From Opitutia bacterium UBA953 (GTDB lineage: Bacteria > Verrucomicrobiota > Verrucomicrobiia > Opitutales > UBA953), in contig DBCR01000004.1 of NCBI GenBank assembly GCA_002293125.1, forward strand, positions 124,001 through 188,000: 64,000 nt of DNA, read 5' to 3'. Under the pieces are notes generated by a model, which did not search any database, was not told where the DNA came from, and saw only the letters and a list, made by a program, of their open reading frames with translations. A program made the translations under genes and the position numbers. Shown here in pieces: positions 42,351-50,044 of this stretch. Position 1 is the first letter of the stretch; each line of letters opens with the position of its first letter.

Positions 42351-44455
42351 AGGAATCCTCTGATACGCGCGTGCTTCCATCGACCCCGGTCGACCGGCTG
42401 CGTCTCTACGGCGTCTTCTTCTTTTTCTTCGCCGGTTTTCTCTATGTGATCGGCGGACTGGTGTACCGCCAGCTCATCCAGTCCAACGACCTCAAGGAAC
42501 AGTCGGACACCCAGAGCCGTCGCGTCGTGTTGCGCCCTCCGGCCCGCGGTCGCATCTATGATCGCAACGGCTTCCCTTTGGTCGACAACCGCGCCCGCTG
42601 GAGCGTCAAGGCCGATCTCGCGTCGCTGCAAAAGGAATTTCGGGCGGAATACCTCCGTCTCCTCGCGGCGGAGAAAGCTCGCGAGGCCGTGAGCATCGAC
42701 CGCGAGAAGCTGATGGAAGATGCGCGGGTGCGGGTGTTGCAAGGCTGGCTCAACAAGGTCTGGTTCGTCATCGACGAGACGAACCGTAATACCAAGGGAC
42801 GCAATTGGGTCGCCAAGCTGACCCCGGTCACCGCTCCGGCCGAACGGCAGATCAACATCGACGAGCTCCGCAAGCATCTTCGCGAGCGACGTGCCCTCCC
42901 CTTCACCCTCGTGAATGATCTCGCCTTCCCGGGGGCGGGTCAGGCGCTGACCGCGGACGACGGCACCAAGTCCGTCGCGCGGTTCATCGAGCAGTTCCCT
43001 GTGGAAGGGCCGATCCGCCTCGATCAGGACAATGTCCGGACCTACCCCTATGGCCCCATGGCGGCGCACGTCCTAGGTTACGTCAAGGATACCGACATGC
43101 TGCCGGATAACGTGGATGACATCTCGGAGGTCCGCGTCGAATCGATGCAGAGGCTTCGCTACACCGGCAAGACGGGCGCGGCCGGCGTCGAACTCAGTTA
43201 CAATAACATCCTCAGCGGTCGCAGCGGCTGGGAACTTTGGACCAAGACTTCCTCGGGGTATAATCAGACCCGCTTGAAGTTCAGTGAACCTGAGCAAGGG
43301 GGTAACGTAATGCTTTCAATTGACTATCGCATCCAGCAAGCGACGGAAAGCGCGCTTGGAAAGCTCAAGGACCCACAGGGTAATCTCCTGCCCGCCGCCG
43401 CCGTGATGATCGATGTCCATAGCGGCGAGATCTTGTCCCTCGCGAGCCAGCCTTCGTTCGATCCTAACCGTCTGGCCGATCGGGTGTCGTCCAAATATTA
43501 CGATGAGATCGAGAAAACCGGCGGCTGGCTGAATAGAGCAACTCAAGGCCTCTACCCGCCCGGTTCGACCTTCAAGGTCATCACGGCTACCGCTGGTATG
43601 CGCAAGAAGGTCGTCGACTGGGACGACGTCCTTGATTGCGGGCCTTTCTTCAGGGTCGGTAATCGGGATTACCCAGAGCACGAGCCGGTGGGCTACGGCG
43701 AGGTGAACCTCGACAAGATGCTCGCGGTTTCTTGCAACGTCTGGAACTACCAGGTCGGCCTGCGTACGGGCATCGAAGCGCTCGCCGCCGAATCTCGGCG
43801 TTTCGGGCTGGACGCGCCTCTGTTGCAAACCATCAGCGACATGGAGACGGGCGGCCTGCCGATGACGGAATTGCCTTACGCGGCCAGTCGCGGCCTCGTC
43901 GTGCCGGATCGCGCCTACAAGCTGCGGATCGGCGCCGGCGCCTGGAACGACGGCGACACGGCTAATCTTTCCATCGGCCAAGGCTATCTTCTCACCACCC
44001 CCTTGCACATGGCATGCGTCGCGGCTTCCATCGCCCGTGGCGAGACTCGCACCGTTCCGTCCATCATCCATTCACAGGAGCGTACTGGTCGTCATATCGG
44101 CTCCGTGCCTATCGGCCTTAACGCCGACCAGCTCGAAGCCCTGCGCGGTGGCATGGTGCGCTGCGTCGAAGAAGGCACGGCCCGGGTCGCGCGCATCCCT
44201 GGCCTGCCTTATGCCGGCAAGACCGGCACGTCGGAATATTTCAAGAAAGGCGAGAAGGCTCACCTTGCTTGGATGATCGGCTACGCCCCGGCCGATCACC
44301 CGGTCGTCGCTTTTGCGGTGCTGGTGGAAGGCCAGACGGACACCAACACCTGGGGCGGCAAAACGGCTGGTCCCGTGGCGAAGGAGATGCTCGAGACCTG
44401 GTGGCCGATCGCGGTGAAGGCGAACCAGGACGAAAATTCCAAGGCGCCCCGTTAA
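42347..44455 (+). CDS. mrdA: Penicillin-binding protein 2 (elongasome transpeptidase)
   Basis: A 702-residue class B PBP cross-linking peptidoglycan in the Rod complex. One N-terminal membrane helix (YGVFFFFFAGFLYVIGGLVY) is followed by RGRIYDRNGFPLVDN of the dimerisation domain. The transpeptidase domain has the SxxK motif in YPPGSTFKV, the SxN motif as SCN in LAVSCNVWNYQ, and KTG in YAGKTGTSEY. It is longer than E. coli PBP2 (about 630), with extra charged sequence at about residues 95-190. RodA, the usual partner, is not next to it. Its stop overlaps that of the convergent transpeptidase gene in TTAA. Confidence 0.93.
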   Translation: MKESSDTRVLPSTPVDRLRLYGVFFFFFAGFLYVIGGLVYRQLIQSNDLKEQSDTQSRRVVLRPPARGRIYDRNGFPLVDNRARWSVKADLASLQKEFRAEYLRLLAAEKAREAVSIDREKLMEDARVRVLQGWLNKVWFVIDETNRNTKGRNWVAKLTPVTAPAERQINIDELRKHLRERRALPFTLVNDLAFPGAGQALTADDGTKSVARFIEQFPVEGPIRLDQDNVRTYPYGPMAAHVLGYVKDTDMLPDNVDDISEVRVESMQRLRYTGKTGAAGVELSYNNILSGRSGWELWTKTSSGYNQTRLKFSEPEQGGNVMLSIDYRIQQATESALGKLKDPQGNLLPAAAVMIDVHSGEILSLASQPSFDPNRLADRVSSKYYDEIEKTGGWLNRATQGLYPPGSTFKVITATAGMRKKVVDWDDVLDCGPFFRVGNRDYPEHEPVGYGEVNLDKMLAVSCNVWNYQVGLRTGIEALAAESRRFGLDAPLLQTISDMETGGLPMTELPYAASRGLVVPDRAYKLRIGAGAWNDGDTANLSIGQGYLLTTPLHMACVAASIARGETRTVPSIIHSQERTGRHIGSVPIGLNADQLEALRGGMVRCVEEGTARVARIPGLPYAGKTGTSEYFKKGEKAHLAWMIGYAPADHPVVAFAVLVEGQTDTNTWGGKTAGPVAKEMLETWWPIAVKANQDENSKAPR

Positions 44456-45012
44456 TCCCTGATCAGCACCCGTGTGCCGACCGGGACGAGGTCGAAGAGG
44501 CGAATCACATCCGTATCGGAAAGCAGGACGCAGCCATGGCTATTCGGCTGGCCTAACTTGGCGACTTGGTTCGTGCCATGGATGTAGACGAAACGTCGGC
44601 GCGTATCGACGACCTTGCCATCGGCCGCGACCCCTTGGTTGTGGCCAGGCTCCAGTCCTTCCAGCCAGAGGATACGCGAGGTGATAAGATTATCCTCGGG
44701 CGCGGCCCACTCGGAGGCGAGCTTCCCCGTCGACTGACGGGCCTTAAAGACCGTGCCCGGGACGGCGCCCTCCCCGATCTTCTCTCCGACCTGGTGAAGT
44801 CCGTCCGGGGTCTGGTGAGAATCTTCGACGCAGCCACGACCAGCCCGGGCGGTGCTGACGACGTAGGTTTCGCAATCCTGACCACGGATATGCCAGAGTT
44901 TTTGCTGGTCAATCGACACAACGATGCAATCTTCCGCAGAAGGTAGGCCCAGCCCTTTCAGGCGTTCGGTCACCTCTTTCTTCAAACCTAACTCGAACTC
45001 AGAACATGGCAT
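44452..45012 (-). CDS. L,D-transpeptidase (YkuD domain)
   Basis: A 186-residue YkuD-domain protein. The active site is HGTNQVAKLGQPNSHGCVLL, with catalytic Cys161 and the His two residues earlier; the position after CV is Leu where most family members have Arg or Asn. No signal peptide or lipobox can be seen, so localisation is unclear. If the start at 45012 is right, it overlaps the start codon of divergent asd by 7 bases (ATGGCAT); an internal GTG at about codon 14 is an alternative. Placement next to PBP2 supports a wall-modification role. Confidence 0.82.
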   Translation of the reverse strand: MPCSEFELGLKKEVTERLKGLGLPSAEDCIVVSIDQQKLWHIRGQDCETYVVSTARAGRGCVEDSHQTPDGLHQVGEKIGEGAVPGTVFKARQSTGKLASEWAAPEDNLITSRILWLEGLEPGHNQGVAADGKVVDTRRRFVYIHGTNQVAKLGQPNSHGCVLLSDTDVIRLFDLVPVGTRVLIRD

Positions 45013-46025
45013 ATCGTATCGGCATCGTGGGCGTGACAGGCGCGGTGGGTCAAGAACTGCTGGCGCTCATGGCCAAGCGGAACTTCCCCGTGGCCGAACT
45101 CCGTCCCCTGGCTTCGGCCCGTTCGGCCGGCACCAAGGTCACCTACGGCGGCAAGGAATGGACCGTCCAAGAAGCCAAGCCAGAAGCCTTCGAAGGCCTC
45201 GATTTTGCCATCTTCAGCGCCGGCGGCTCGATCTCCCTCGCCCTTGCCCCCGAAGCCGCAAAGCGCGGTTGCATTGTCATCGATAATAGCTCCGCCTTCC
45301 GCATGTTTCCGGACGTCCCACTGGTCGTCCCGGAGATCAACGCCCATCACCTAGCCCACCATAAGGGCATCATCGCCAACCCGAACTGCTCGACGGCCAT
45401 CGCCCTGATGGGTCTCTACCCGCTGCATCAGGCTTTCGGACTCAAGCGCTTCTTCGCCTCCACCTATCAGGCCGTCTCCGGCACTGGCGCCGAAGCGATG
45501 CGCGAACTTGACGCCCAAGCCCGCGCCTGGGCCAAGGGCGAGACCCTCGCTCCGAAGGTCTACCCGCACACCATCAACTTCAACGTCATCCCCCAGGTCG
45601 ACTCGTTCCTCGAGGACGGCTACACGAAGGAAGAAATGAAGATGCTGAATGAAGGTCGCAAGATCATGGATCTCCCGGACCTCAAGGTCACGACCACTTG
45701 TGTCCGCGTCCCGGTTTTCCGCGCCCACTCGATCGCCATCAGCGCCGAGTTCGAGAAGCCCGTCGACATCGCCGCCGCCCGTAAGGCCATCACCGCCTTT
45801 CCTGGCGCCGAACTCTGCGACGACCCCGCGAACAAGAAGTATCCGATGCCTCTCGATTACGCGGGCAAGGAAAAGTGCGGCGTCGGTCGCCTGCGCAAGG
45901 ACACCCTCTTCGACAACGGCATCTCTCTCTGGATCTCCGGTGACCAGCTCTGGAAGGGCGCGGCGCTCAACGCGATCCAGATCGCCGAAGCGCTGCACGC
46001 CCAGGGTCGCCTGGCTCGTAAATAA
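45006..46025 (+). CDS. asd: Aspartate-semialdehyde dehydrogenase
   Basis: A 339-residue enzyme reducing aspartyl phosphate to the semialdehyde, the branch point to lysine, diaminopimelate, threonine and methionine. The NADP loop is IGIVGVTGAVGQELL, the catalytic Cys is in IANPNCSTAIAL, and the substrate-binding region is VRVPVFRAHSIAIS. No Shine-Dalgarno sequence precedes the ATG. The first 7 bases overlap the divergent L,D-transpeptidase start, so its promoter must lie inside that gene. The SpoU methyltransferase gene follows after 7 bases. Confidence 0.95.
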   Translation: MAYRIGIVGVTGAVGQELLALMAKRNFPVAELRPLASARSAGTKVTYGGKEWTVQEAKPEAFEGLDFAIFSAGGSISLALAPEAAKRGCIVIDNSSAFRMFPDVPLVVPEINAHHLAHHKGIIANPNCSTAIALMGLYPLHQAFGLKRFFASTYQAVSGTGAEAMRELDAQARAWAKGETLAPKVYPHTINFNVIPQVDSFLEDGYTKEEMKMLNEGRKIMDLPDLKVTTTCVRVPVFRAHSIAISAEFEKPVDIAAARKAITAFPGAELCDDPANKKYPMPLDYAGKEKCGVGRLRKDTLFDNGISLWISGDQLWKGAALNAIQIAEALHAQGRLARK

Positions 46026-46032
46026 TCCGACC

Positions 46033-46596
46033 ATGGCCCGGAGCAACGATCGCGCCCCTCGCCACGCCGACCTCCATCGGCCGATTCGTCAATTCGACGA
46101 AGCCGACATCCCGGCCCTCTTGAAGGACGTCAAGGATCCGCTCATCCTCGTCCTCGATGGCGTCCAGGACCCTCACAATCTGGGCGCCTGTATCCGTAAC
46201 GCCGACTGCGCCGGTTGCACCTTCGTAGTGATCACCCGGAAGAACTCAGCCCCCGTGACCGATACGGTCCGCTTGGTCGCCGTCGGCGCGGCGGAAACAA
46301 TGCCCATCGTCCAGGCGAACAATCTACGCAACGCGCTGGTGAAGCTTAAGGACGCGGGCGTCTGGCTGGCGGGCACCTCTGACCACAAGGCCAGCCAGTC
46401 GCTTTACGCCGCCAAACTGAACGGCCCGCTGGCCATCGTACTCGGCGCCGAAGGCGACGGCATCCGTCACCTGACCGCCGAGACCTGCGACTTCCTCCTG
46501 CGTATCCCGATGCTCGGCCAGGTCCCCTGCCTCAATGTGTCCGTCTCCGCCGGAGTGTGCCTTTTCGAGGCCGTCCGTCAGCGCGGCCATCGCTGA
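46033..46596 (+). CDS. SpoU/TrmH family RNA 2'-O-methyltransferase, short form
   Basis: A 187-residue SPOUT methyltransferase with all three motifs: LDGVQDPHNLGACIRNAD, VLGAEGDGIRHL and IPMLGQVPCLNVSVSAGV, which build the AdoMet knot. It resembles RlmB (23S rRNA G2251) but lacks the N-terminal L30e-like RNA-binding domain of about 80 residues; only about 35 residues precede motif 1. Target RNA cannot be told from sequence. The ATG at 46033 follows the asd stop by 7 bases; reading is open upstream only because it shadows asd. Confidence 0.86.
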   Translation: MARSNDRAPRHADLHRPIRQFDEADIPALLKDVKDPLILVLDGVQDPHNLGACIRNADCAGCTFVVITRKNSAPVTDTVRLVAVGAAETMPIVQANNLRNALVKLKDAGVWLAGTSDHKASQSLYAAKLNGPLAIVLGAEGDGIRHLTAETCDFLLRIPMLGQVPCLNVSVSAGVCLFEAVRQRGHR

Positions 46597-46627
46597 GGTT
46601 CAATTTTTCTTTACCCCTCCCTCTGTG

Positions 46628-46645
46628 CGTGTCGTAATCGACACG
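46628..46645. repeat. 7-base perfect hairpin upstream of tRNA-Lys
   Basis: CGTGTCG (46628-46634) and CGACACG (46639-46645) are perfect complements around a TAAT loop, ending 7 bases before the first tRNA-Lys. No T-run follows on either strand, so it is not a standard terminator. It could be a processing signal in the tRNA leader or a protein-binding palindrome. Confidence 0.5.
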
Positions 46646-46652
46646 TTCGGCA

Positions 46653-46724
46653 GGCCAGATAGCTCAATGGTAGAGCAGTTGACTTTTAATCAATTGGTTC
46701 CGGGTTCGAGTCCCGGTCTGGCCA
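46653..46724 (+). tRNA. tRNA-Lys (UUU)
   Basis: A 72-base cloverleaf. The acceptor stem GGCCAGA pairs with TCTGGCC (46717-46723), with discriminator A at 46724. The D-arm is AGCTCAATGGTAGAGC, the anticodon loop CTTTTAA (46683-46689) has anticodon TTT at 46685-46687, and the T-arm is CCGGGTTCGAGTCCCGG. The 3' CCA is not encoded: CT follows the A. Confidence 0.97.
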
Positions 46725-46828
46725 CTCCGAACACCCGCTTTGTCCGCTACGGCCGCTCCCTGCCGATTAAAGTGCGTTTGCTCTTGAAATCCCGTCCGCG
46801 TCTTGCACTCATTCTCATCCCGCTGTCT

Positions 46829-46903
<75 letters not shown>

Positions 46904-46925
46904 GCGGGAAACCCTTTCCAAAACG

Positions 46926-47243
46926 TCAACGATCGCCTTGCAAGCGGCGGTAACGTTCGGCCATGTACGCTGCGTGGCACGGGCGGCAGTAGCTGTGATA
47001 GCTGCCGGAGGCCCGTAGCCAGTGGAACATCTGGACGGGGAGTTCTTGATCGCACTGGGCACATGCCCGGGTGGCGTTCGTCCGGCGAGCGCCCCTCAAG
47101 GCAGAACGACGACGGGCTGCCGCGCCGAGGCAAGGGCGGCAGAACGGATGAATCGCCGCCGTACCTTCAAGCCGGTGGAACAGGTCCAGGCTCTTGGATT
47201 TCTGGCAGCAGCGGCACTTCTTCTTTTGGGAGCGTTCATTCAT
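46926..47243 (-). CDS. Small tandem zinc-ribbon protein
   Basis: A 105-residue, very basic protein made of two copies of the same Cys module. Cys10-x2-Cys13-x21-Cys35-x2-Cys38 and Cys61-x2-Cys64-x21-Cys86-x2-Cys89 have identical spacing, a 51-residue period, and both share the F-H(R/W)L and C-RPC motifs (LFHRLEG/FCRPC and MFHWLRA/YCRPC). Similar single modules occur next to HNH or endonuclease VII domains in phage proteins, but no catalytic His-Asn-His set is visible here. It is 74 bases downstream of glmS on the same strand and convergent with the tRNA genes. Zinc binding is inferred. Confidence 0.62.
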   Translation of the reverse strand: MNERSQKKKCRCCQKSKSLDLFHRLEGTAAIHPFCRPCLGAAARRRSALRGARRTNATRACAQCDQELPVQMFHWLRASGSYHSYCRPCHAAYMAERYRRLQGDR

Positions 47244-47317
47244 GGCCCCACCAGCAAGGCTCCGCCTCAGCCCCAATCAACGGCAAGGGTCTGAGGTCTA
47301 TCGCTAAGGCCTTTCCC

Positions 47318-49156
47318 TTACTCGACGGTCACGGACTTGGCCAAGTTGCGCGGCTGGTCGATCGGGCAGCCCCGGAGGCGGGCCACATGATAAGAAAGAA
47401 GCTGTAAGGCGACGGCGGCAGGAATCGTTGCGATCAACGGGTCGCAATCAGGGATCCGGATGACCTCGTCGGCGATCGCGGCCTCCGGGCCGCCCTCGGT
47501 GACGATGGCGATGACGTGCGCACCGCGGGCCTTGCACTCTTCGGCGTTGCCCAAGGTCTTGTCGACGACCGGCGAACGATTGGCCAGCACGACGACGGGC
47601 ATGCCCGGGGTCAGCAAGGCGATCGGGCCATGCTTAAGCTCAGCGGCATGATACCCCTCGGCATGGATGTAGGAGATTTCCTTGAGCTTGAGCGCGCCCT
47701 CCAAGGCCACGGGGTGCATCGGGCCACGCCCCAAGAAGAAAGCATGCTCATGCTTGGCCATGGATTCGGCCACCTTCGCGATCGCTGCATCCTGCCGGAG
47801 GACCGCCTCGATAAGTTCAGGCAGGCGGCCGATCTCGGCGGCTAAGGCCAGTCCACGTTCCCGCGAGAGTCGGCGCCCCCGACCCAACTTGAGGGCCATG
47901 AGTAGCAGGATAGCCACCTGGCTGGTGAAGGCCTTGGTGGAGGCGACGGAGATTTCCGGGCCGGCATGGAGATAGACGCCGCGAACGGCTTCCCGGGCGA
48001 TGGTCGAGCCGACGACATTGACGAGCCCCATGACCATGGCGCCCTTGTCCTTGGCTTCGCGCACGGCGGCCAAGGTGTCGGCGGTCTCGCCCGACTGGGA
48101 GATGGCGACGACGAGGTCGCGGCCATCGATCAGCGGATTACGGTAACGAAATTCGGCGGCGGGCTGGACTTCAGCCTGGATGGCGGCGAGATCTTCGAAA
48201 GCGAAATCCCCCACCATGCCGGCATGCAAGGAGGTACCGCATCCGACCATGACGATACGCTGCAGGTCGATGAGCTCCCGGGCGGAGGCGCCCATACCCG
48301 AAAGCACGGCGGTCCCGTTCAGCAGGTCTAACCGACCACGGAGCGCATTCCGGACGGACTCGGGCTGCTCGTGGATCTCCTTGAGCATGAAATGCTCAAA
48401 GCCGCCCTTCTCCACCGCGCCGGCCTCTAACTCGAGCTCGGCGACATCGCGATCCATGGGCGCATGGTCGAGATCGGTGATGTCCACCGAATCCGCGGTG
48501 ACCAAGGCGACATCGCCATCGTCGAGGTAGATGACCCGGCGGGTGTGGGCAATCAGGGCCGAAGGATCGGAGGCCACCAGGCATTCGCCTTCGCCGACGC
48601 CGATGACCAGCGGACTCCCCTTGCGGGCCACGACGATGCGACCAGGTTCGTCGGCGGAGATGACGGCGATGCCATAGGCCCCTTCGACCTGCCTGAGGGC
48701 GTTGATGACGGCCTTGCGCAGGTCACCTTTGTAATATTCACCGATGAGCCGAGAGACGGCCTCGGTGTCGGTCTCTGAGGTGAAGACGTGGCCCTTGGCC
48801 TCGAGCTTCGCGCGGATGACGCGATAGTTTTCGATGATGCCGTTGTGGACGAGCCGGATGCGACCGCTGGCGTCCGCATGCGGATGGGCGTTGGCCTCGG
48901 TCGGCGCCCCGTGCGTCGCCCAACGGGTATGGGCTATGCCGACGGTGCACTTGGCCTGGCGTTCTTCGGACCACTCGGTGCGGACCTTATCCGCTAACCG
49001 GGCGACCTTACCGACGGCCCGCAAGGTGAGGATTGATTTCCCTTCCTGGACGGAGAGTCCGGCGGAATCATAACCTCGATATTCCAAGCGACGTAACCCG
49101 CCAAGCAGCACGGGCGTAGCGGCGTTACGACCAACATATCCGACGATGCCGCACAT
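47318..49156 (-). CDS. glmS: Glutamine--fructose-6-phosphate aminotransferase (isomerizing)
   Basis: A 612-residue enzyme making glucosamine-6-phosphate. The N-terminal glutaminase domain starts MCGIVGYVG with the catalytic Cys2 after Met removal, and the YRGYDSAGL motif follows. Two SIS domains bind the sugar phosphate (about residues 285-425 and 455-600), and the C terminus LAKSVTVE is typical. Third gene of the glmM-glmU-like-glmS unit, 2 bases after the previous stop, so there is no room for a glmS ribozyme leader. Confidence 0.96.
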   Translation of the reverse strand: MCGIVGYVGRNAATPVLLGGLRRLEYRGYDSAGLSVQEGKSILTLRAVGKVARLADKVRTEWSEERQAKCTVGIAHTRWATHGAPTEANAHPHADASGRIRLVHNGIIENYRVIRAKLEAKGHVFTSETDTEAVSRLIGEYYKGDLRKAVINALRQVEGAYGIAVISADEPGRIVVARKGSPLVIGVGEGECLVASDPSALIAHTRRVIYLDDGDVALVTADSVDITDLDHAPMDRDVAELELEAGAVEKGGFEHFMLKEIHEQPESVRNALRGRLDLLNGTAVLSGMGASARELIDLQRIVMVGCGTSLHAGMVGDFAFEDLAAIQAEVQPAAEFRYRNPLIDGRDLVVAISQSGETADTLAAVREAKDKGAMVMGLVNVVGSTIAREAVRGVYLHAGPEISVASTKAFTSQVAILLLMALKLGRGRRLSRERGLALAAEIGRLPELIEAVLRQDAAIAKVAESMAKHEHAFFLGRGPMHPVALEGALKLKEISYIHAEGYHAAELKHGPIALLTPGMPVVVLANRSPVVDKTLGNAEECKARGAHVIAIVTEGGPEAAIADEVIRIPDCDPLIATIPAAVALQLLSYHVARLRGCPIDQPRNLAKSVTVE

Positions 49157-49158
49157 GG

Positions 49159-50043
49159 TCAGGCGAGGATATCCTTGTCGACGATGGCGCCGGGGAGCGT
49201 GGAGGTCTTAGGCCAAAACTTACGTCCGGGATAAATAGCAGTATGAATACCCGTATGCACGCCATCGCCAACAATCGCGCCGAGCTTACGGCGGCCGGTG
49301 TCGACCATGCGTCCTTCGACCGGACTACGGTGGGCTCCGCCGTCGTGACGAAGATTGGACGTTATCGTGCCCGCGCCGAAGTTCACCTTTTCGCCGAGGA
49401 TCGAGTCACCAAGGTATGACAGATGCCCGACGTTGGTGCCCGGCAAAAGGATTGAATTCTTGATCTCGACGGCCTGGCCGACATGGCACTTGTCGCCGAC
49501 CGCCGTGGACCCACGGATGTAGCAGTTCGGGCCGACCTTGCAGTGATCCCCGATGATGACGTCCCCTTCGATGACGACCCCGGGCAAGATCTTAGTACCC
49601 TTGCCGACCTGAAGCCTTCCGTCCACATAGAGCGAAGCATGCGCGCCCGACTCCTGCACGTAGGATTTACGGGCGGTCATGGCCTCCACGTTGGCTCGGA
49701 GGAGGTCCCAGCCGTAGGTGATGGCAAAAGACTGGGTCGCTCGCAGTTCGCGCGTCCCACCCTTCCTGGTCAGAAGGACGACGCCCTCAACAATCGTCAT
49801 CGTACCATAAGACGCGTCAGTGACGAAGGTCGCTAGTTCGGCGGATGCGAACCAAGCAGCGGGGTGGACGATGATGTCGGCATCAGGGCCAGCGTCCTCG
49901 GTCAGACCAGCGGCGATGAGCGCGGCTTGCTGGTGACGACGAAGCGAGAGGTTAGCCAACGGGAAATCAGCGAGTGACCGGGTGAGCGTCAACGGGTGGC
50001 AGCCGTTGGATTCACCGGATACGGGGACGTGGAAAGTGGCCAT
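49159..50043 (-). CDS. Shortened GlmU-like protein with left-handed beta-helix
   Basis: A 294-residue protein. Residues about 135-290 form a hexapeptide-repeat left-handed helix with GHLSYLGDSILGEKVNFGAG, matching the GlmU acetyltransferase active-site strip; His207 and Tyr210 align with the catalytic His and acetyl-CoA-site Tyr. The N-terminal part is only about 125 residues and begins with PLTLTRSLADFPLANLSLRR, which resembles the start of the alternative (Bacteroidetes-type) GlmU nucleotidyltransferase, but the full uridylyltransferase domain does not fit. It lies between glmM and glmS with 1- and 2-base gaps, so it surely serves UDP-GlcNAc synthesis. An acetyltransferase role is likely; uridylyltransfer is doubtful. 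Confidence 0.78.
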   Translation of the reverse strand: MATFHVPVSGESNGCHPLTLTRSLADFPLANLSLRRHQQAALIAAGLTEDAGPDADIIVHPAAWFASAELATFVTDASYGTMTIVEGVVLLTRKGGTRELRATQSFAITYGWDLLRANVEAMTARKSYVQESGAHASLYVDGRLQVGKGTKILPGVVIEGDVIIGDHCKVGPNCYIRGSTAVGDKCHVGQAVEIKNSILLPGTNVGHLSYLGDSILGEKVNFGAGTITSNLRHDGGAHRSPVEGRMVDTGRRKLGAIVGDGVHTGIHTAIYPGRKFWPKTSTLPGAIVDKDILA

Positions 50044-50044
50044 C

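Noticed and set aside
45649..46032. In-frame N-terminal extension of the SpoU methyltransferase
   Set aside because: It lies within asd in another frame, and its Ser/Pro/Arg-rich translation does not resemble the L30e-like RNA-binding domain.
47277..49158. Possible glmS ribozyme
   Set aside because: glmS begins 2 bases after the preceding gene, leaving no leader for the ribozyme.
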